The notes: generated by a model from the sequence alone, not told the origin. DNA of 64,000 nucleotides from Niveispirillum cyanobacteriorum (GCF_002868735.1 NZ_CP025613.1:806001-870000); one strand, 5' to 3'. Positions 45,683 through 55,613 are shown, counted from the stretch's first letter. Translations and numbers: made by a program.

Positions 45683-47128
45683 TCAGGGTTCGTTCAGGGA
45701 CTCGTCCAGGCCGCGCAGCACGGGATAAAGGAAATAGGACATCAGGCTGCGACTGCCGACCTTGATTTCGGCTTGCACCACCATGCCCGCCGTCAGAACC
45801 GCACCCTGCGGCATGCGCTCCAGCGTCAGGCTGTCAAGATCGACCTGCGCCGTATGCACATAGGCACCGGCAACCGTCGGCGTGCGCAGCGCGTCCAGCG
45901 GCTCCGCTGTACCCGGCACAAAGCTCTGCCGGGAGACTGACCGCAGCCGACCCTTCAACATGCCATGGCGCTGGAACGGGAACGGTGCAACCTTCACCTC
46001 AACCGGATCACCCGCCTTAACATAGCCGATGTCACCGGACTGGATCACCACTTCGGCGATCAGCGGCGTATCCAGCGCCACCAGGGTGATCAGCGCTTCG
46101 GCTTCCCGGGCGATGGAACCGGGCGACAGGCGGGCCACCTCCTGCACAACGGCGTCGGCGGGCGCCGTCATCTCGACCAGATCGTTGCGACGGACGGCCT
46201 TAGCCAGATCCTCATCGACCTGGGAGGCCTGACGGCGGGTTTCCACAAGCTGTTCTAGAAGCTGGCGCTGCCAGTCATCCACGAAATTCCGCCGCTCCGC
46301 CCGCTTTGCGGCCAGATCGGCCTGCAATTCCTTGATACGATTGGTGGTACCCTGAAGCGAGCGCTCAGTCTCCAGACGCTGGGCCTGCGCCTCCAGAAGC
46401 TGCAGCCGCGACCCCGTCTGCGCCTTGAAAAGCTGGGAGCGCAGATTCTCCACATCGCGATAGACCACCATCTGGGCCGTCAGCGACTTTTCATCATCCT
46501 GAGCGGCCCGCAGCGAGGCATCAAGACTGACAATGCCGCTATCCAGACTGTCCAGATGCGACCGGTATTGGGTCTGGCGCTGCTGGAACAGCCGGGCCTG
46601 CAACGCCATGTCCGGATCGTCACTACTGGCCATTGTCTCGGGCAAGGTCTTACCCGCAGCCTCCGCCTCCAACCGCCGCAACTGCGCGAACAAGGCGCGC
46701 TGCTGCGCCGACAGGGCACTGCGGTCGGCTAGCGTGAAGGTCGGGTCCAACGTGGCGAGCAGCTGTCCCTTGGTCACACGTTCACCGGGCTGGACCAGGA
46801 GCTGGCGCACGATGGAACGTTCCAGCGGCTGCATCACGATGGGCGGTACCTGCGTGGCCAGGCGGCCTGTGGACACCACGACACGGTCCATCTGAACGAA
46901 GCACGCAATGATGGCCATCAGTGCCAGCATCCCCGCCGCAATCAGGTGGGGCGCCCCCAGAATGGGTGGCGGCGGTTCGCGGACGATCATCTCCAGTTCC
47001 GACTGGAACTCGATGGCTTCAGGAGCCACGTGCAGGCGCGGGGCCGGCGTCCCGTAGAACCGCCGCCAGCGCTCACGCAGCGCCTGGAAGGGCCGCATCA
47101 ATGGATGTGCTGTGTCTGGGTTTGCCAT
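45683..47128 (-). CDS. Type I secretion periplasmic adaptor (HlyD family)
   Basis: This 481-residue protein bridges an inner-membrane ABC exporter to a TolC-like channel. It has a cytoplasmic N-terminus and one membrane helix near residues 60-80 (HLIAAGMLALMAIIACFVQM). A lipoyl half-motif comes next (VVSTGRLATQVPPIVMQPLE; VKPG-like LLVQPGERVTKGQLLATLD), then a long coiled coil at about 130-310. The second lipoyl half is MTAPADAVVQEVA, followed by a C-terminal beta-barrel (AGDPVEVKVAPFPFQRHGML). It overlaps the exporter gene by 31 nt. No TolC gene is present in the window. Confidence 0.9.
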   Translation of the reverse strand: MANPDTAHPLMRPFQALRERWRRFYGTPAPRLHVAPEAIEFQSELEMIVREPPPPILGAPHLIAAGMLALMAIIACFVQMDRVVVSTGRLATQVPPIVMQPLERSIVRQLLVQPGERVTKGQLLATLDPTFTLADRSALSAQQRALFAQLRRLEAEAAGKTLPETMASSDDPDMALQARLFQQRQTQYRSHLDSLDSGIVSLDASLRAAQDDEKSLTAQMVVYRDVENLRSQLFKAQTGSRLQLLEAQAQRLETERSLQGTTNRIKELQADLAAKRAERRNFVDDWQRQLLEQLVETRRQASQVDEDLAKAVRRNDLVEMTAPADAVVQEVARLSPGSIAREAEALITLVALDTPLIAEVVIQSGDIGYVKAGDPVEVKVAPFPFQRHGMLKGRLRSVSRQSFVPGTAEPLDALRTPTVAGAYVHTAQVDLDSLTLERMPQGAVLTAGMVVQAEIKVGSRSLMSYFLYPVLRGLDESLNEP

Positions 47129-49227
47129 AGGTGCCGATAAATGTCGCAGCGTTGCAGCAGGATGGAGTGGGGGGCGCAGTCAACCAACTTGCCCTGTTCC
47201 AGAACAATGATCTTGTCAGCCTTAACCAAGGACGACAGCCGGTGCGAGACGATGATCATGGTACGTCCCTCGGCGATGCGCGTCAGGTTACGCTGAACAA
47301 TGGCCTCGCTGTCCGGGTCAAGCGCGCTGGTCGCCTCATCAAAGATCAGAAGACGCGGCTGTGTCACCAGGGCACGGGCGATAGCGATACGCTGGCGCTG
47401 GCCGCCGGAGAAGTTGGAAGCATTCTCCTCGACCATCGTGTCATAGGACAAAGGCAGGCGGTCGATGAATTCGTCAGCGCCCGCCATCTGGGCCGCCTGA
47501 AGGATTTCATGGAGCGGCGCGTCGGGACGCGCAGCCGCGATATTCTCACGGATGGTGCCGCGGAACAGCAGATTGTCCTGCAGCACGACGCCGATGGACT
47601 TGCGCAGATGGTTCAGTTCGATATGGCGCAGATCGACACCATTCAGCTTGATCAGACCTTCTTGCGGGATGTGGATGGACTGGATCAGTCGGGTGATCGT
47701 GGTCTTGCCTGACCCCGACCGACCGACGATACCGACAACCTGCCCCTCCTCGATATCGAAGGACACGCGGTCAAGCGCCGGAGTGGCACCGGGAGCATAA
47801 CGGAAGGTCACATCCTCGAAGAACATCTTGCCCGTGATATATGGACGGGACTGACGGGAATGACCACTGCGCTCCGGCTCGGCATTCATCACCTCGCCCA
47901 GCATACGCACCGACAGATCCGCCTCCTGGTACTCGTTGATCAAGGCCACGATCTGAAGCAGCGGGCCTGTGACGCGACCCGACAGCATGTTGAAGGCGAT
48001 CAGCGCGCCCAGTGTCATGGCGCCGTCGAAGACCTGAACGGCACCGATGGCAAGCACGCTGATCTGCATCAGCTTTTCCAGACCGCCGGTCAGCACGGTC
48101 CCCAGGATGCTGATGCCGCCAACCTTGGCATGGCGCCGGACGGCCAGGGCCACTTTACTGTCCCATGCCTGCTGCCGGTTCTCTTCAAGCACCAGTGACT
48201 TGACGGCGCGCATGGAATGCAGTGTCTCGACCAGATGCGCCTGACGGCTGGCCTCAGTCTCGTACAACCGTCCCAGATGCAGCCGGAAGATCGGCACCAT
48301 GAAGCCGATGATCGCCGCGATGACGACCGAGAAGGCCAGCACCACAGCAGTCAACAGGCCGCTGTAAAGGAACAGCAGCACCAGCAGCACCGGCAATGTG
48401 ACAGTATCCAGGAAAACCTGAAACAGCCTGCCGGTCAGGAAATGGCGCAGCTTCTCCGTCTGCTGCATATGCCGGGTCAGGATACCCGCACTGTTGCGCT
48501 CGAAGAAATGCAGCGGCAGCGAAAGAAGGTGCCGGAAAGTGCGGCTGGTCAGCTTGGCATCGATCTTGTTCGATGCCAGCAACATAAGATTCTGGCGGAC
48601 ATAGCCGAAGAACCCGTCAAAGACTGTCAGCAATATATAAAGCAGGACGATGACGAACAGCGTCTGGTAACTATGGTGGGTAATCACCTTGTCGACCAGC
48701 ACCTGGAACATCATCGGCAGCGCCAAGCCGATCAGATTGGCCATGATGGCCGCGATGGCGACGCCACGGAAGAATTTAGCGTTGCGCAGGATCTCCGGCA
48801 GGAACCAGCGGAAGCCGAAGGGCTGGTTCTCATCCATCAGGGCCCAGGCACGCTTGGCCAGGATGATCTCGCCCGTCCAGGTGGAGGTGAATTCCTCCTC
48901 GGACAGAAACCGGACGCCCTCAGCCTCACGCGTGGGGTCCAGTACGGCAGCCGACATCCGGCCCTCCACCTCCATCGCATAGGCAAGAATGACCCAGCTG
49001 CCATCCTTCCGGATCGCAATTGCCGGGTAAGCACTGCCTAGGTGACAGGCGGACTTCCAGCTGACGCGTGTCTTACGGCCCTTAAGGCCGGCGCCATGCA
49101 TGGATTTCAGTACGGCCGGTACGGGATCGCCCGGCACATCGGGCGGCAACTCATCCGGATGAAGTTGCACGCCATGGTGCAGCGCCACCAGAAAAAGACA
49201 CCTCAGAACCGTCATGTAAGGGGACAA
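47098..49227 (-). CDS. Type I secretion ABC exporter (HlyB-like, degenerate C39 domain)
   Basis: This protein of about 709 residues exports unfolded proteins. The N-terminal 130 residues form a C39-like domain (VLRCLFLVALHHGVQLHPDE) in which the catalytic Cys position appears to be Thr, so it should bind and not cleave cargo. The membrane domain spans about 155-440. The ATPase has Walker A GRSGSGKTT, signature NFSGGQRQRIAIARAL, Walker B LLIFDEATSALD and the switch His in IVSHRL. The start is uncertain: TTG at 49227 or ATG at 49215. It is divergent from the octapeptide-repeat protein, which is its most obvious cargo by position. Confidence 0.9.
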   Translation of the reverse strand: MSPYMTVLRCLFLVALHHGVQLHPDELPPDVPGDPVPAVLKSMHGAGLKGRKTRVSWKSACHLGSAYPAIAIRKDGSWVILAYAMEVEGRMSAAVLDPTREAEGVRFLSEEEFTSTWTGEIILAKRAWALMDENQPFGFRWFLPEILRNAKFFRGVAIAAIMANLIGLALPMMFQVLVDKVITHHSYQTLFVIVLLYILLTVFDGFFGYVRQNLMLLASNKIDAKLTSRTFRHLLSLPLHFFERNSAGILTRHMQQTEKLRHFLTGRLFQVFLDTVTLPVLLVLLFLYSGLLTAVVLAFSVVIAAIIGFMVPIFRLHLGRLYETEASRQAHLVETLHSMRAVKSLVLEENRQQAWDSKVALAVRRHAKVGGISILGTVLTGGLEKLMQISVLAIGAVQVFDGAMTLGALIAFNMLSGRVTGPLLQIVALINEYQEADLSVRMLGEVMNAEPERSGHSRQSRPYITGKMFFEDVTFRYAPGATPALDRVSFDIEEGQVVGIVGRSGSGKTTITRLIQSIHIPQEGLIKLNGVDLRHIELNHLRKSIGVVLQDNLLFRGTIRENIAAARPDAPLHEILQAAQMAGADEFIDRLPLSYDTMVEENASNFSGGQRQRIAIARALVTQPRLLIFDEATSALDPDSEAIVQRNLTRIAEGRTMIIVSHRLSSLVKADKIIVLEQGKLVDCAPHSILLQRCDIYRHLWQTQTQHIH

Positions 49228-49700
49228 TCGCCACGTCCATCGGCAGGAAAGGGGGTCAACGTGAGCCGGAAACTAAAGCGATTCTCGAAAACACACGACA
49301 AAAAAGCGACATGCCCGCTCCCGAAGGGTGCAATTGATCCATGATCTAGGCCCTAAGGCATAAACGATCTGAAATACCTCAGACGCAACACAGGTCGCGG
49401 CGCGTTTCGTGGGGGGTACACCGAATGTAACTTGACTCCTCCTCACGATGGGTATTCTATCCACACTGACCCAAAAAATTTGGGCGCCTATACCAAAAGG
49501 GGATTGAACACGGCCATGCGGCTGCGCCTTTTTGTGCGTGTCCGCGGTTGGGTACCTTTCCGGTTGTCGGCTCCAGATTGCGTGGGCTTCGGTTAATTCG
49601 GCATATGTCTTGCATGACAATTTCGGATTAATCGAGAAGGAGATCTTCCAGGCAGGGAAGGTTTCCGTAGATCCACTTTTCATGCTCTGGAGTCCTAGCC
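49228..49700. promoter_or_regulatory. 473-bp divergent promoter region, exporter / repeat protein
   Basis: No gene is apparent. A possible promoter for the rightward gene is TTGACT (49432-49437) with TATTCT (49453-49458); the 15-bp spacer is short. A small palindrome CCCAAA-AAA-TTTGGG sits at 49470-49484, just downstream, and could be an operator. That leaves a leader of about 220 nt before the repeat-protein ATG, unusually long. GGAG lies 9 nt before that ATG. Confidence 0.4.
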
Positions 49701-52700
49701 ATGTCGATCCTCTCGTTTCTCTCGACTACTCAGATCGGCCAGCTGAGCACGACAGCAATCGGCAACTGGACGACTTCAGACCTTCGTCAACTCTCGTCAA
49801 CACAGACCAGTGCGCTGTCGACCACCCAAATCGGGGCTCTGACAACGACGCAGATGGCGGGGCTGCTCACAACGCAGCTCTCGGGACTTGCAACGACAAC
49901 CGTTGCCGCGCTGACCAGCACCCAGCTGAATGCAATCTCGACGACCAACCTGACGGGTTTGAGCACGACGCAGTTCACTGCGCTCACCACAACTCAGGTT
50001 TCCGGCCTCAGCACCACGCTGGTTCGCAGCCTCAACAGCACCTACATCGCCAATCTCTCGACGACGCAGATCGGCGGATTGAGCACCACCCAGATCACCA
50101 CGCTGAGCACCGCCCAGGTGCAGTCGCTGGAAACCACCGACGTCGCGGCTCTGTCCACAACCCAGATCGTGGCGCTGACCACGGCCCAGATCGTGGCTCT
50201 GGCTAGCACGCAGTTTGCGGCCATTGAGACCACCGATCTGGCGGCCCTGACCACGACCCAGTTCCGGGTGCTGACCACCACTCAGATCGCCGGGCTGTCG
50301 ACCACCCAGGTCGGTGTCCTGACGACGACCCAGATCGCCTCGCTGACCACCACCCAGGTGCGTGGCATCGAGACCACCGATCTCGCCGCCCTCTCCACCA
50401 CCCAGATCGGCGGCCTGACCGCCGCCCAGATCACGGCCCTGACCACCACCCAGGTCGGCGGGTTCGAGACCACTGATCTCGCGGTGTTGAGCAGCACCCA
50501 GCTGAATGCCCTGTCGAGCGCACAGGTCGGCAGCCTGACCACGACCCAGGTCAATGCCCTGTCCTCCACCCAGATCGGTCAGCTGGGCACCGCCCAGGTC
50601 CGTGGCCTCAACAGCACCCAGGTGGCGTCTCTCTCCACCACCCAGATCGGCGGATTGAGCACCACCCAGATCGCGTCGCTGACCAGCACCCAGATCAGCG
50701 GGCTGGAAACCACGGACATCGCGGCCCTGTCCACGACCCAGATCGTGGCGCTGACCACGGCCCAGATCGTGTCTCTGACCACGACACAGTTCGCGGCTAT
50801 TGAGGTCACCGATCTGGCGACCCTGACCACGACCCAGTTCCGTGCCCTCACGACGACCCAGATCGCTGGGCTGAACACCACCCAGGTCGGTGTCCTGACG
50901 ACGACCCAGATCGCCTCGCTGACCACCACCCAGGTGCGTGGCATCGAGACCACCGATCTCGCCGCCCTCTCCACCACCCAGATCGGCGGCCTGACCGCCG
51001 CCCAGATCACGGCCCTGACCACCACCCAGGTCGGCGGGTTCGAGACCACTGATCTCGCGGTGTTGAGCAGCACCCAGCTGAATGCCCTGTCGAGCGCACA
51101 GGTCGGCAGCCTGACCACGACCCAGGTCAATGCCCTGTCCTCCACCCAGATCGGTCAGCTGGGCACCGCCCAGGTCCGTGGCCTCAACAGCACCCAGGTG
51201 GCGTCTCTCTCCACCACCCAGATCGGTGGCCTCTCCACCACTCAGATCGCGTCGCTGACCACCACCCAGATCAGCGGGCTGGAAACCACGGACATCGCGA
51301 CCCTGTCCACGACCCAGATCGTGGCCCTGACCACGGCCCAGATCGTGTCTCTGAATAGCACGCAGTTCGCGGCCATTGAGACCACCGATCTGGCGGCCCT
51401 GACCACGACCCAGTTCCGTGCCCTCACGACGACCCAGATCGCTGGCCTGAACACCACCCAGGTCGGTGTCCTGACGACGACCCAGATCGCCTCGCTGACC
51501 ACCACCCAGGTGCGTGGCATCGAGACCACCGATCTCGCCGCCCTCTCCACCACCCAGATCGGCGGCCTGACCGCCGCCCAGATCACGGCCCTGACCACCA
51601 CCCAGGTCGGCGGGTTCGAAACCACTGATCTCGCGGTGTTGAGCAGCACCCAGCTGAATGCCCTGTCGAGCGCACAGGTCGGCAGCCTCACCACGACCCA
51701 GGTCAATGCCCTGTCCTCCACCCAGATCGGTCAGCTGGGCACCGCCCAGGTCCGTGGCCTCAACAGCACCCAGGTGGCGTCTCTTTCCACCACCCAGATC
51801 GGTGGCCTCTCCACGACCCAGATCGCGTCGCTGACCACCACCCAGATCAGCGGGCTGGAAACCACGGACATCGCGACCCTGTCCACGACCCAGATCGTGG
51901 CGCTGACCACGGCCCAGATCGTGTCTCTGAACAGCACGCAGTTTGCGGCTATCGAGACCACCGATCTGGCGGCCCTGACCACGACCCAGTTCCGTGCCCT
52001 GACAACGACCCAGATCGCCGGGCTGAACACCACCCAGGTCGGTGTCCTGACGACGACCCAGATCGCCTCGCTGACCACCACCCAGGTGCGTGGCATCGAG
52101 ACCACCGATCTGGCCGCCCTCTCCACCACCCAGATCGGCGGCCTGACCGCCGCCCAGATCACGGCCCTGACCACCACCCAGGTCGGCGGGTTCGAGACCA
52201 CTGATCTGGCGGTGTTGAGCAGCACCCAGCTGAATGCCCTGTCGAGCGCACAGGTCGGCAGCCTGACCACGACCCAGGTCAATGCCCTGTCCTCCACCCA
52301 GATCGGTCAGCTGGGCACCGCCCAGGTCCGTGGCCTCAACAGCACCCAGGTGGCGTCTCTCTCCACCACCCAGATCGGTGGCCTCTCCACCACCCAGATC
52401 GCGTCGCTGACCACCACCCAGATCAGCGGGCTGGAAACCACGGACATCGCGACCCTGTCCACGACCCAGATCGTGGCCCTGACCACGGCCCAGATCGTGT
52501 CTCTGAACAGCACGCAGTTCGCGGCTATCGAGACCACCGATCTGGCGGCCCTGACCACGACCCAGTTCCGTGCCCTCACGACGACCCAGATCGCCGGGCT
52601 GAACACCACCCAGGTCGGTGTCCTGACGACGACCCAGATCGCCTCGCTGACCACCACCCAGGTGCGTGGCATCGAGACCACCGATCTCGCCGCCCTCTCC

Positions 52701-55613
52701 ACCACCCAGATCGGCGGCCTGACCGCCGCCCAGATCACGGCCCTGACCACCACCCAGGTCGGCGGGTTCGAGACCACTGATCTCGCGGTGTTGAGCAGCA
52801 CCCAGCTGAATGCCCTGTCGAGCGCACAGGTCGGCAGCCTGACCACGACCCAGGTCAATGCCCTGTCCTCCACCCAAATCGGTCAGCTGGGCACCGCCCA
52901 GGTCCGTGGCCTCAACAGCACCCAGGTGGCGTCTCTTTCCACCACCCAGATCGGCGGATTGAGCACCACCCAGATCGCGTCGCTGACCAGCACCCAGATC
53001 AGCGGGCTGGAAACCACGGACATCGCGGCCCTGTCCACGACCCAGATCGTGGCCCTGACCACGGCCCAGATCGTGTCTCTGAACAGCACGCAGTTCGCGG
53101 CCATTGAGACCACCGATCTGGCGGCCCTGACCACGACCCAGTTCCGTGCCCTCACGACCACCCAGATCGCCGGGCTGAACACCACCCAGGTCGGTGTCCT
53201 GACGACGACCCAGATCGCCTCGCTGACCACCACCCAGGTGCGTGGTATCGAGACCACCGATCTCGCCGCCCTCTCCACCACCCAGATCGGCGGCCTGACC
53301 GCCGCCCAGATCACGGCCCTGACCACCACTCAGGTCGGCGGGTTCGAGACCACTGATCTGGCGGTGTTGAGCAGCACCCAGCTGAATGCCCTGTCGAGCG
53401 CACAGGTCGGCAGCCTGACCACGACCCAGGTCAATGCCCTGTCCTCCACCCAGATCGGTCAGCTGGGCACCGCCCAGGTCCGTGGCCTCAACAGCACCCA
53501 GGTGGCGTCTCTCTCCACCACCCAGATCGGTGGCCTCTCCACGACCCAGATCGCGTCGCTGACCAGCACCCAGATCAGCGGGCTGGAAACCACGGACATC
53601 GCGGCCCTGTCCACGACCCAGATCGTGGCCCTGACCACGGCCCAGATCGTGTCTCTGGCCAGCACGCAGTTCGCGGCCATTGAGACCACTGATCTGGCGG
53701 CCCTGACCACGACCCAGTTCCGTGCCCTCACGACCACCCAGATCGCTGGCCTGAACACCACCCAGGTCGGTGTCCTGACGACGACCCAGATCGCCTCGCT
53801 GACCACCACCCAGGTGCGTGGCATCGAGACCACCGATCTGGCCGCCCTCTCCACCACCCAGATCGGCGGCCTGACCGCCGCCCAGATCACGGCCCTGACC
53901 ACCACCCAGGTCGGCGGGTTCGAGACCACTGATCTCGCGGTGTTGAGCAGCACCCAGCTGAATGCCCTGTCGAGCGCACAGGTCGGCAGCCTGACCACGA
54001 CCCAGGTCAATGCCCTGTCCTCCACCCAAATCGGTCAGCTGGGCACCGCCCAGGTCCGTGGCCTCAACAGCACCCAGGTGGCGTCTCTCTCCACCACCCA
54101 GATCGGTGGCCTCTCCACCACCCAGATCGCGTCGCTGACCAGCACCCAGATCAGCGGGCTGGAAACCACGGACATCGCGGCCCTGTCCACGACCCAGATC
54201 GTGGCCCTGACCACGGCCCAGATCGTGTCTCTGGCTAGCACGCAGTTCGCGGCCATTGAGACCACCGATCTGGCGGCCCTGACCACGACCCAGTTCCGTG
54301 CCCTGACAACGACCCAGATCGCCGGGCTGAACACCACCCAGGTCGGTGTCCTGACGACGACCCAGATCGCCTCGCTGACCACCACCCAGGTGCGTGGCAT
54401 CGAGACCACCGATCTGGCCGCCCTCTCCACCACCCAGATCGGCGCTCTGACCACTACCCAGATTGTGGCCCTGACTACGACACAGGTCGGCGGGTTCGAG
54501 ACCACTGATCTGGCGGTGTTGAGCAGCACCCAGCTGAATGTCCTGTCGAGCGCACAGGTCGGCAGCCTGACCACGACCCAGGTCAATGCCCTGTCCTCCA
54601 CCCAGATCGGTCAGCTGGGCACCGCCCAGGTCCGTGGCCTCAACAGCACCCAGGTGGCGTCTCTCTCCACCACCCAGATCGGTGGCCTCTCCACGACCCA
54701 GATCGCGTCGCTGACCACCACCCAGATCAGCGGACTGGAAACCACGGACATCGAGGCCCTGTCCACGACCCAGATCGTGGCCCTGACCACGACACAGATC
54801 GTGGCTCTGGCCAGCACGCAGTTCGCGGCCATTGAGACCACCGATCTGGCGGCCCTGACCACGACCCAGTTCCGTGCCCTCACGACGACCCAGATCGCTG
54901 GCCTGAACACCACCCAGGTCGGTGTCCTGACGACGACCCAGATCGCCTCGCTGACCACCACCCAGGTGCGTGGCATCGAGACCACCGATCTGGCCGCCCT
55001 CTCCACCACCCAAATCGGCGGCTTGACAACCACCCAGATTGCGGCCCTGACCACGACACAGGTGGTTGGTATGGAAGGAACTGACATCGCAGTACTGACC
55101 AGCACGCAGCTTACGGGGCTGACAGCCACTCTGGTTCAGAGCTTGACGACGACCCAGGTCGCCGCCTTCACCTACACCCAGGTCGGCCAGTTCAGCACAA
55201 CCCAGATCCGGGCGCTGGAAACCAGCGACATCGCGGTTCTGGGAACGGCACAGGCCACCATTCTGAACAGCACGCAGCTGGCGGCGTTGACCACAACCCA
55301 GGTCGCCAACTTCAGCACCACGGCAGTAGCTCAGCTGACGGGTGGCGGACAGTTCCCGGTCTTCACCTCCACCTTCGTGTCGGGTTTGACCACAACGCAA
55401 CTGGGTGTGTTGAGCTCGGCGCAGATCAGTGCCTTCACGACCACTAGTATCGTGGGGCTGAGCACGACGCAGATTTCGTCGCTGTCCACCACCCAGGTCG
55501 GTGGTCTGGAGACGACGGATATCGCGGCGATGAACACCACGCAGATCGCTGGTTTCACCTCCACGCAGGTGTCGTCGATGACCTCCGCTCAAATCAACGC
55601 CTTGTTCATGTAA
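49701..55613 (+). CDS. Giant Thr/Ser-rich octapeptide-repeat protein, probable type I secreted surface protein
   Basis: This 1970-residue protein is built almost wholly from 8-residue units of consensus [ST]TTQ[IV]xxL, roughly 240 in all. Every few units the Gln becomes Asp and the first residue Glu (ETTDLAAL). Hydrophobic positions 5 and 8 are kept throughout, as in a solenoid. There is no Sec signal, RTX nonapeptide, enzymatic domain or transmembrane segment. Units run from residue 7 (LSTTQIGQL) to the C-terminus (TTQIAGFTSTQVSSMTSAQI). Nine blocks of 24 units repeat exactly every 192 residues. The divergent type I exporter and nearby OGT-like enzymes suggest secretion and O-glycosylation. 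An adhesive or matrix function is inferred, and whether the fold is beta-solenoid or short-helix is open. Confidence 0.8.
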   Translation: MSILSFLSTTQIGQLSTTAIGNWTTSDLRQLSSTQTSALSTTQIGALTTTQMAGLLTTQLSGLATTTVAALTSTQLNAISTTNLTGLSTTQFTALTTTQVSGLSTTLVRSLNSTYIANLSTTQIGGLSTTQITTLSTAQVQSLETTDVAALSTTQIVALTTAQIVALASTQFAAIETTDLAALTTTQFRVLTTTQIAGLSTTQVGVLTTTQIASLTTTQVRGIETTDLAALSTTQIGGLTAAQITALTTTQVGGFETTDLAVLSSTQLNALSSAQVGSLTTTQVNALSSTQIGQLGTAQVRGLNSTQVASLSTTQIGGLSTTQIASLTSTQISGLETTDIAALSTTQIVALTTAQIVSLTTTQFAAIEVTDLATLTTTQFRALTTTQIAGLNTTQVGVLTTTQIASLTTTQVRGIETTDLAALSTTQIGGLTAAQITALTTTQVGGFETTDLAVLSSTQLNALSSAQVGSLTTTQVNALSSTQIGQLGTAQVRGLNSTQVASLSTTQIGGLSTTQIASLTTTQISGLETTDIATLSTTQIVALTTAQIVSLNSTQFAAIETTDLAALTTTQFRALTTTQIAGLNTTQVGVLTTTQIASLTTTQVRGIETTDLAALSTTQIGGLTAAQITALTTTQVGGFETTDLAVLSSTQLNALSSAQVGSLTTTQVNALSSTQIGQLGTAQVRGLNSTQVASLSTTQIGGLSTTQIASLTTTQISGLETTDIATLSTTQIVALTTAQIVSLNSTQFAAIETTDLAALTTTQFRALTTTQIAGLNTTQVGVLTTTQIASLTTTQVRGIETTDLAALSTTQIGGLTAAQITALTTTQVGGFETTDLAVLSSTQLNALSSAQVGSLTTTQVNALSSTQIGQLGTAQVRGLNSTQVASLSTTQIGGLSTTQIASLTTTQISGLETTDIATLSTTQIVALTTAQIVSLNSTQFAAIETTDLAALTTTQFRALTTTQIAGLNTTQVGVLTTTQIASLTTTQVRGIETTDLAALSTTQIGGLTAAQITALTTTQVGGFETTDLAVLSSTQLNALSSAQVGSLTTTQVNALSSTQIGQLGTAQVRGLNSTQVASLSTTQIGGLSTTQIASLTSTQISGLETTDIAALSTTQIVALTTAQIVSLNSTQFAAIETTDLAALTTTQFRALTTTQIAGLNTTQVGVLTTTQIASLTTTQVRGIETTDLAALSTTQIGGLTAAQITALTTTQVGGFETTDLAVLSSTQLNALSSAQVGSLTTTQVNALSSTQIGQLGTAQVRGLNSTQVASLSTTQIGGLSTTQIASLTSTQISGLETTDIAALSTTQIVALTTAQIVSLASTQFAAIETTDLAALTTTQFRALTTTQIAGLNTTQVGVLTTTQIASLTTTQVRGIETTDLAALSTTQIGGLTAAQITALTTTQVGGFETTDLAVLSSTQLNALSSAQVGSLTTTQVNALSSTQIGQLGTAQVRGLNSTQVASLSTTQIGGLSTTQIASLTSTQISGLETTDIAALSTTQIVALTTAQIVSLASTQFAAIETTDLAALTTTQFRALTTTQIAGLNTTQVGVLTTTQIASLTTTQVRGIETTDLAALSTTQIGALTTTQIVALTTTQVGGFETTDLAVLSSTQLNVLSSAQVGSLTTTQVNALSSTQIGQLGTAQVRGLNSTQVASLSTTQIGGLSTTQIASLTTTQISGLETTDIEALSTTQIVALTTTQIVALASTQFAAIETTDLAALTTTQFRALTTTQIAGLNTTQVGVLTTTQIASLTTTQVRGIETTDLAALSTTQIGGLTTTQIAALTTTQVVGMEGTDIAVLTSTQLTGLTATLVQSLTTTQVAAFTYTQVGQFSTTQIRALETSDIAVLGTAQATILNSTQLAALTTTQVANFSTTAVAQLTGGGQFPVFTSTFVSGLTTTQLGVLSSAQISAFTTTSIVGLSTTQISSLSTTQVGGLETTDIAAMNTTQIAGFTSTQVSSMTSAQINALFM
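50004..55187 (+). repeat. Nine 576-bp tandem super-repeats made of 24-bp units
   Basis: A landmark beginning CAGCTGGGCACC falls at 50580 and then every 576 bp through 54612 without a single indel; its degenerate equivalent is at 55188. Each block is 24 octapeptide codon sets. Asp-bearing units sit at fixed slots 5, 9, 15 and 19 counted from the NSTQV unit. Central copies are nearly identical, while the first half of copy one and the end of copy nine have drifted. Confidence 0.93.

Noticed and set aside
50004-55187. The regular repeat array as a CRISPR-like or non-coding satellite
   Set aside because: Repeats are contiguous without unique spacers, and all lengths are multiples of three within one open frame.
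49797-55592. A 1931-residue open frame on the minus strand across the octapeptide gene (Gly/Arg/Asp-rich repeats), and 188-residue frames in a third register
   Set aside because: They are by-products of an in-frame 24-bp repeat without stop codons on any strand. Their composition is unnatural, they have no ribosome-binding site, and the plus-strand product has coherent hydrophobic periodicity and a terminator.
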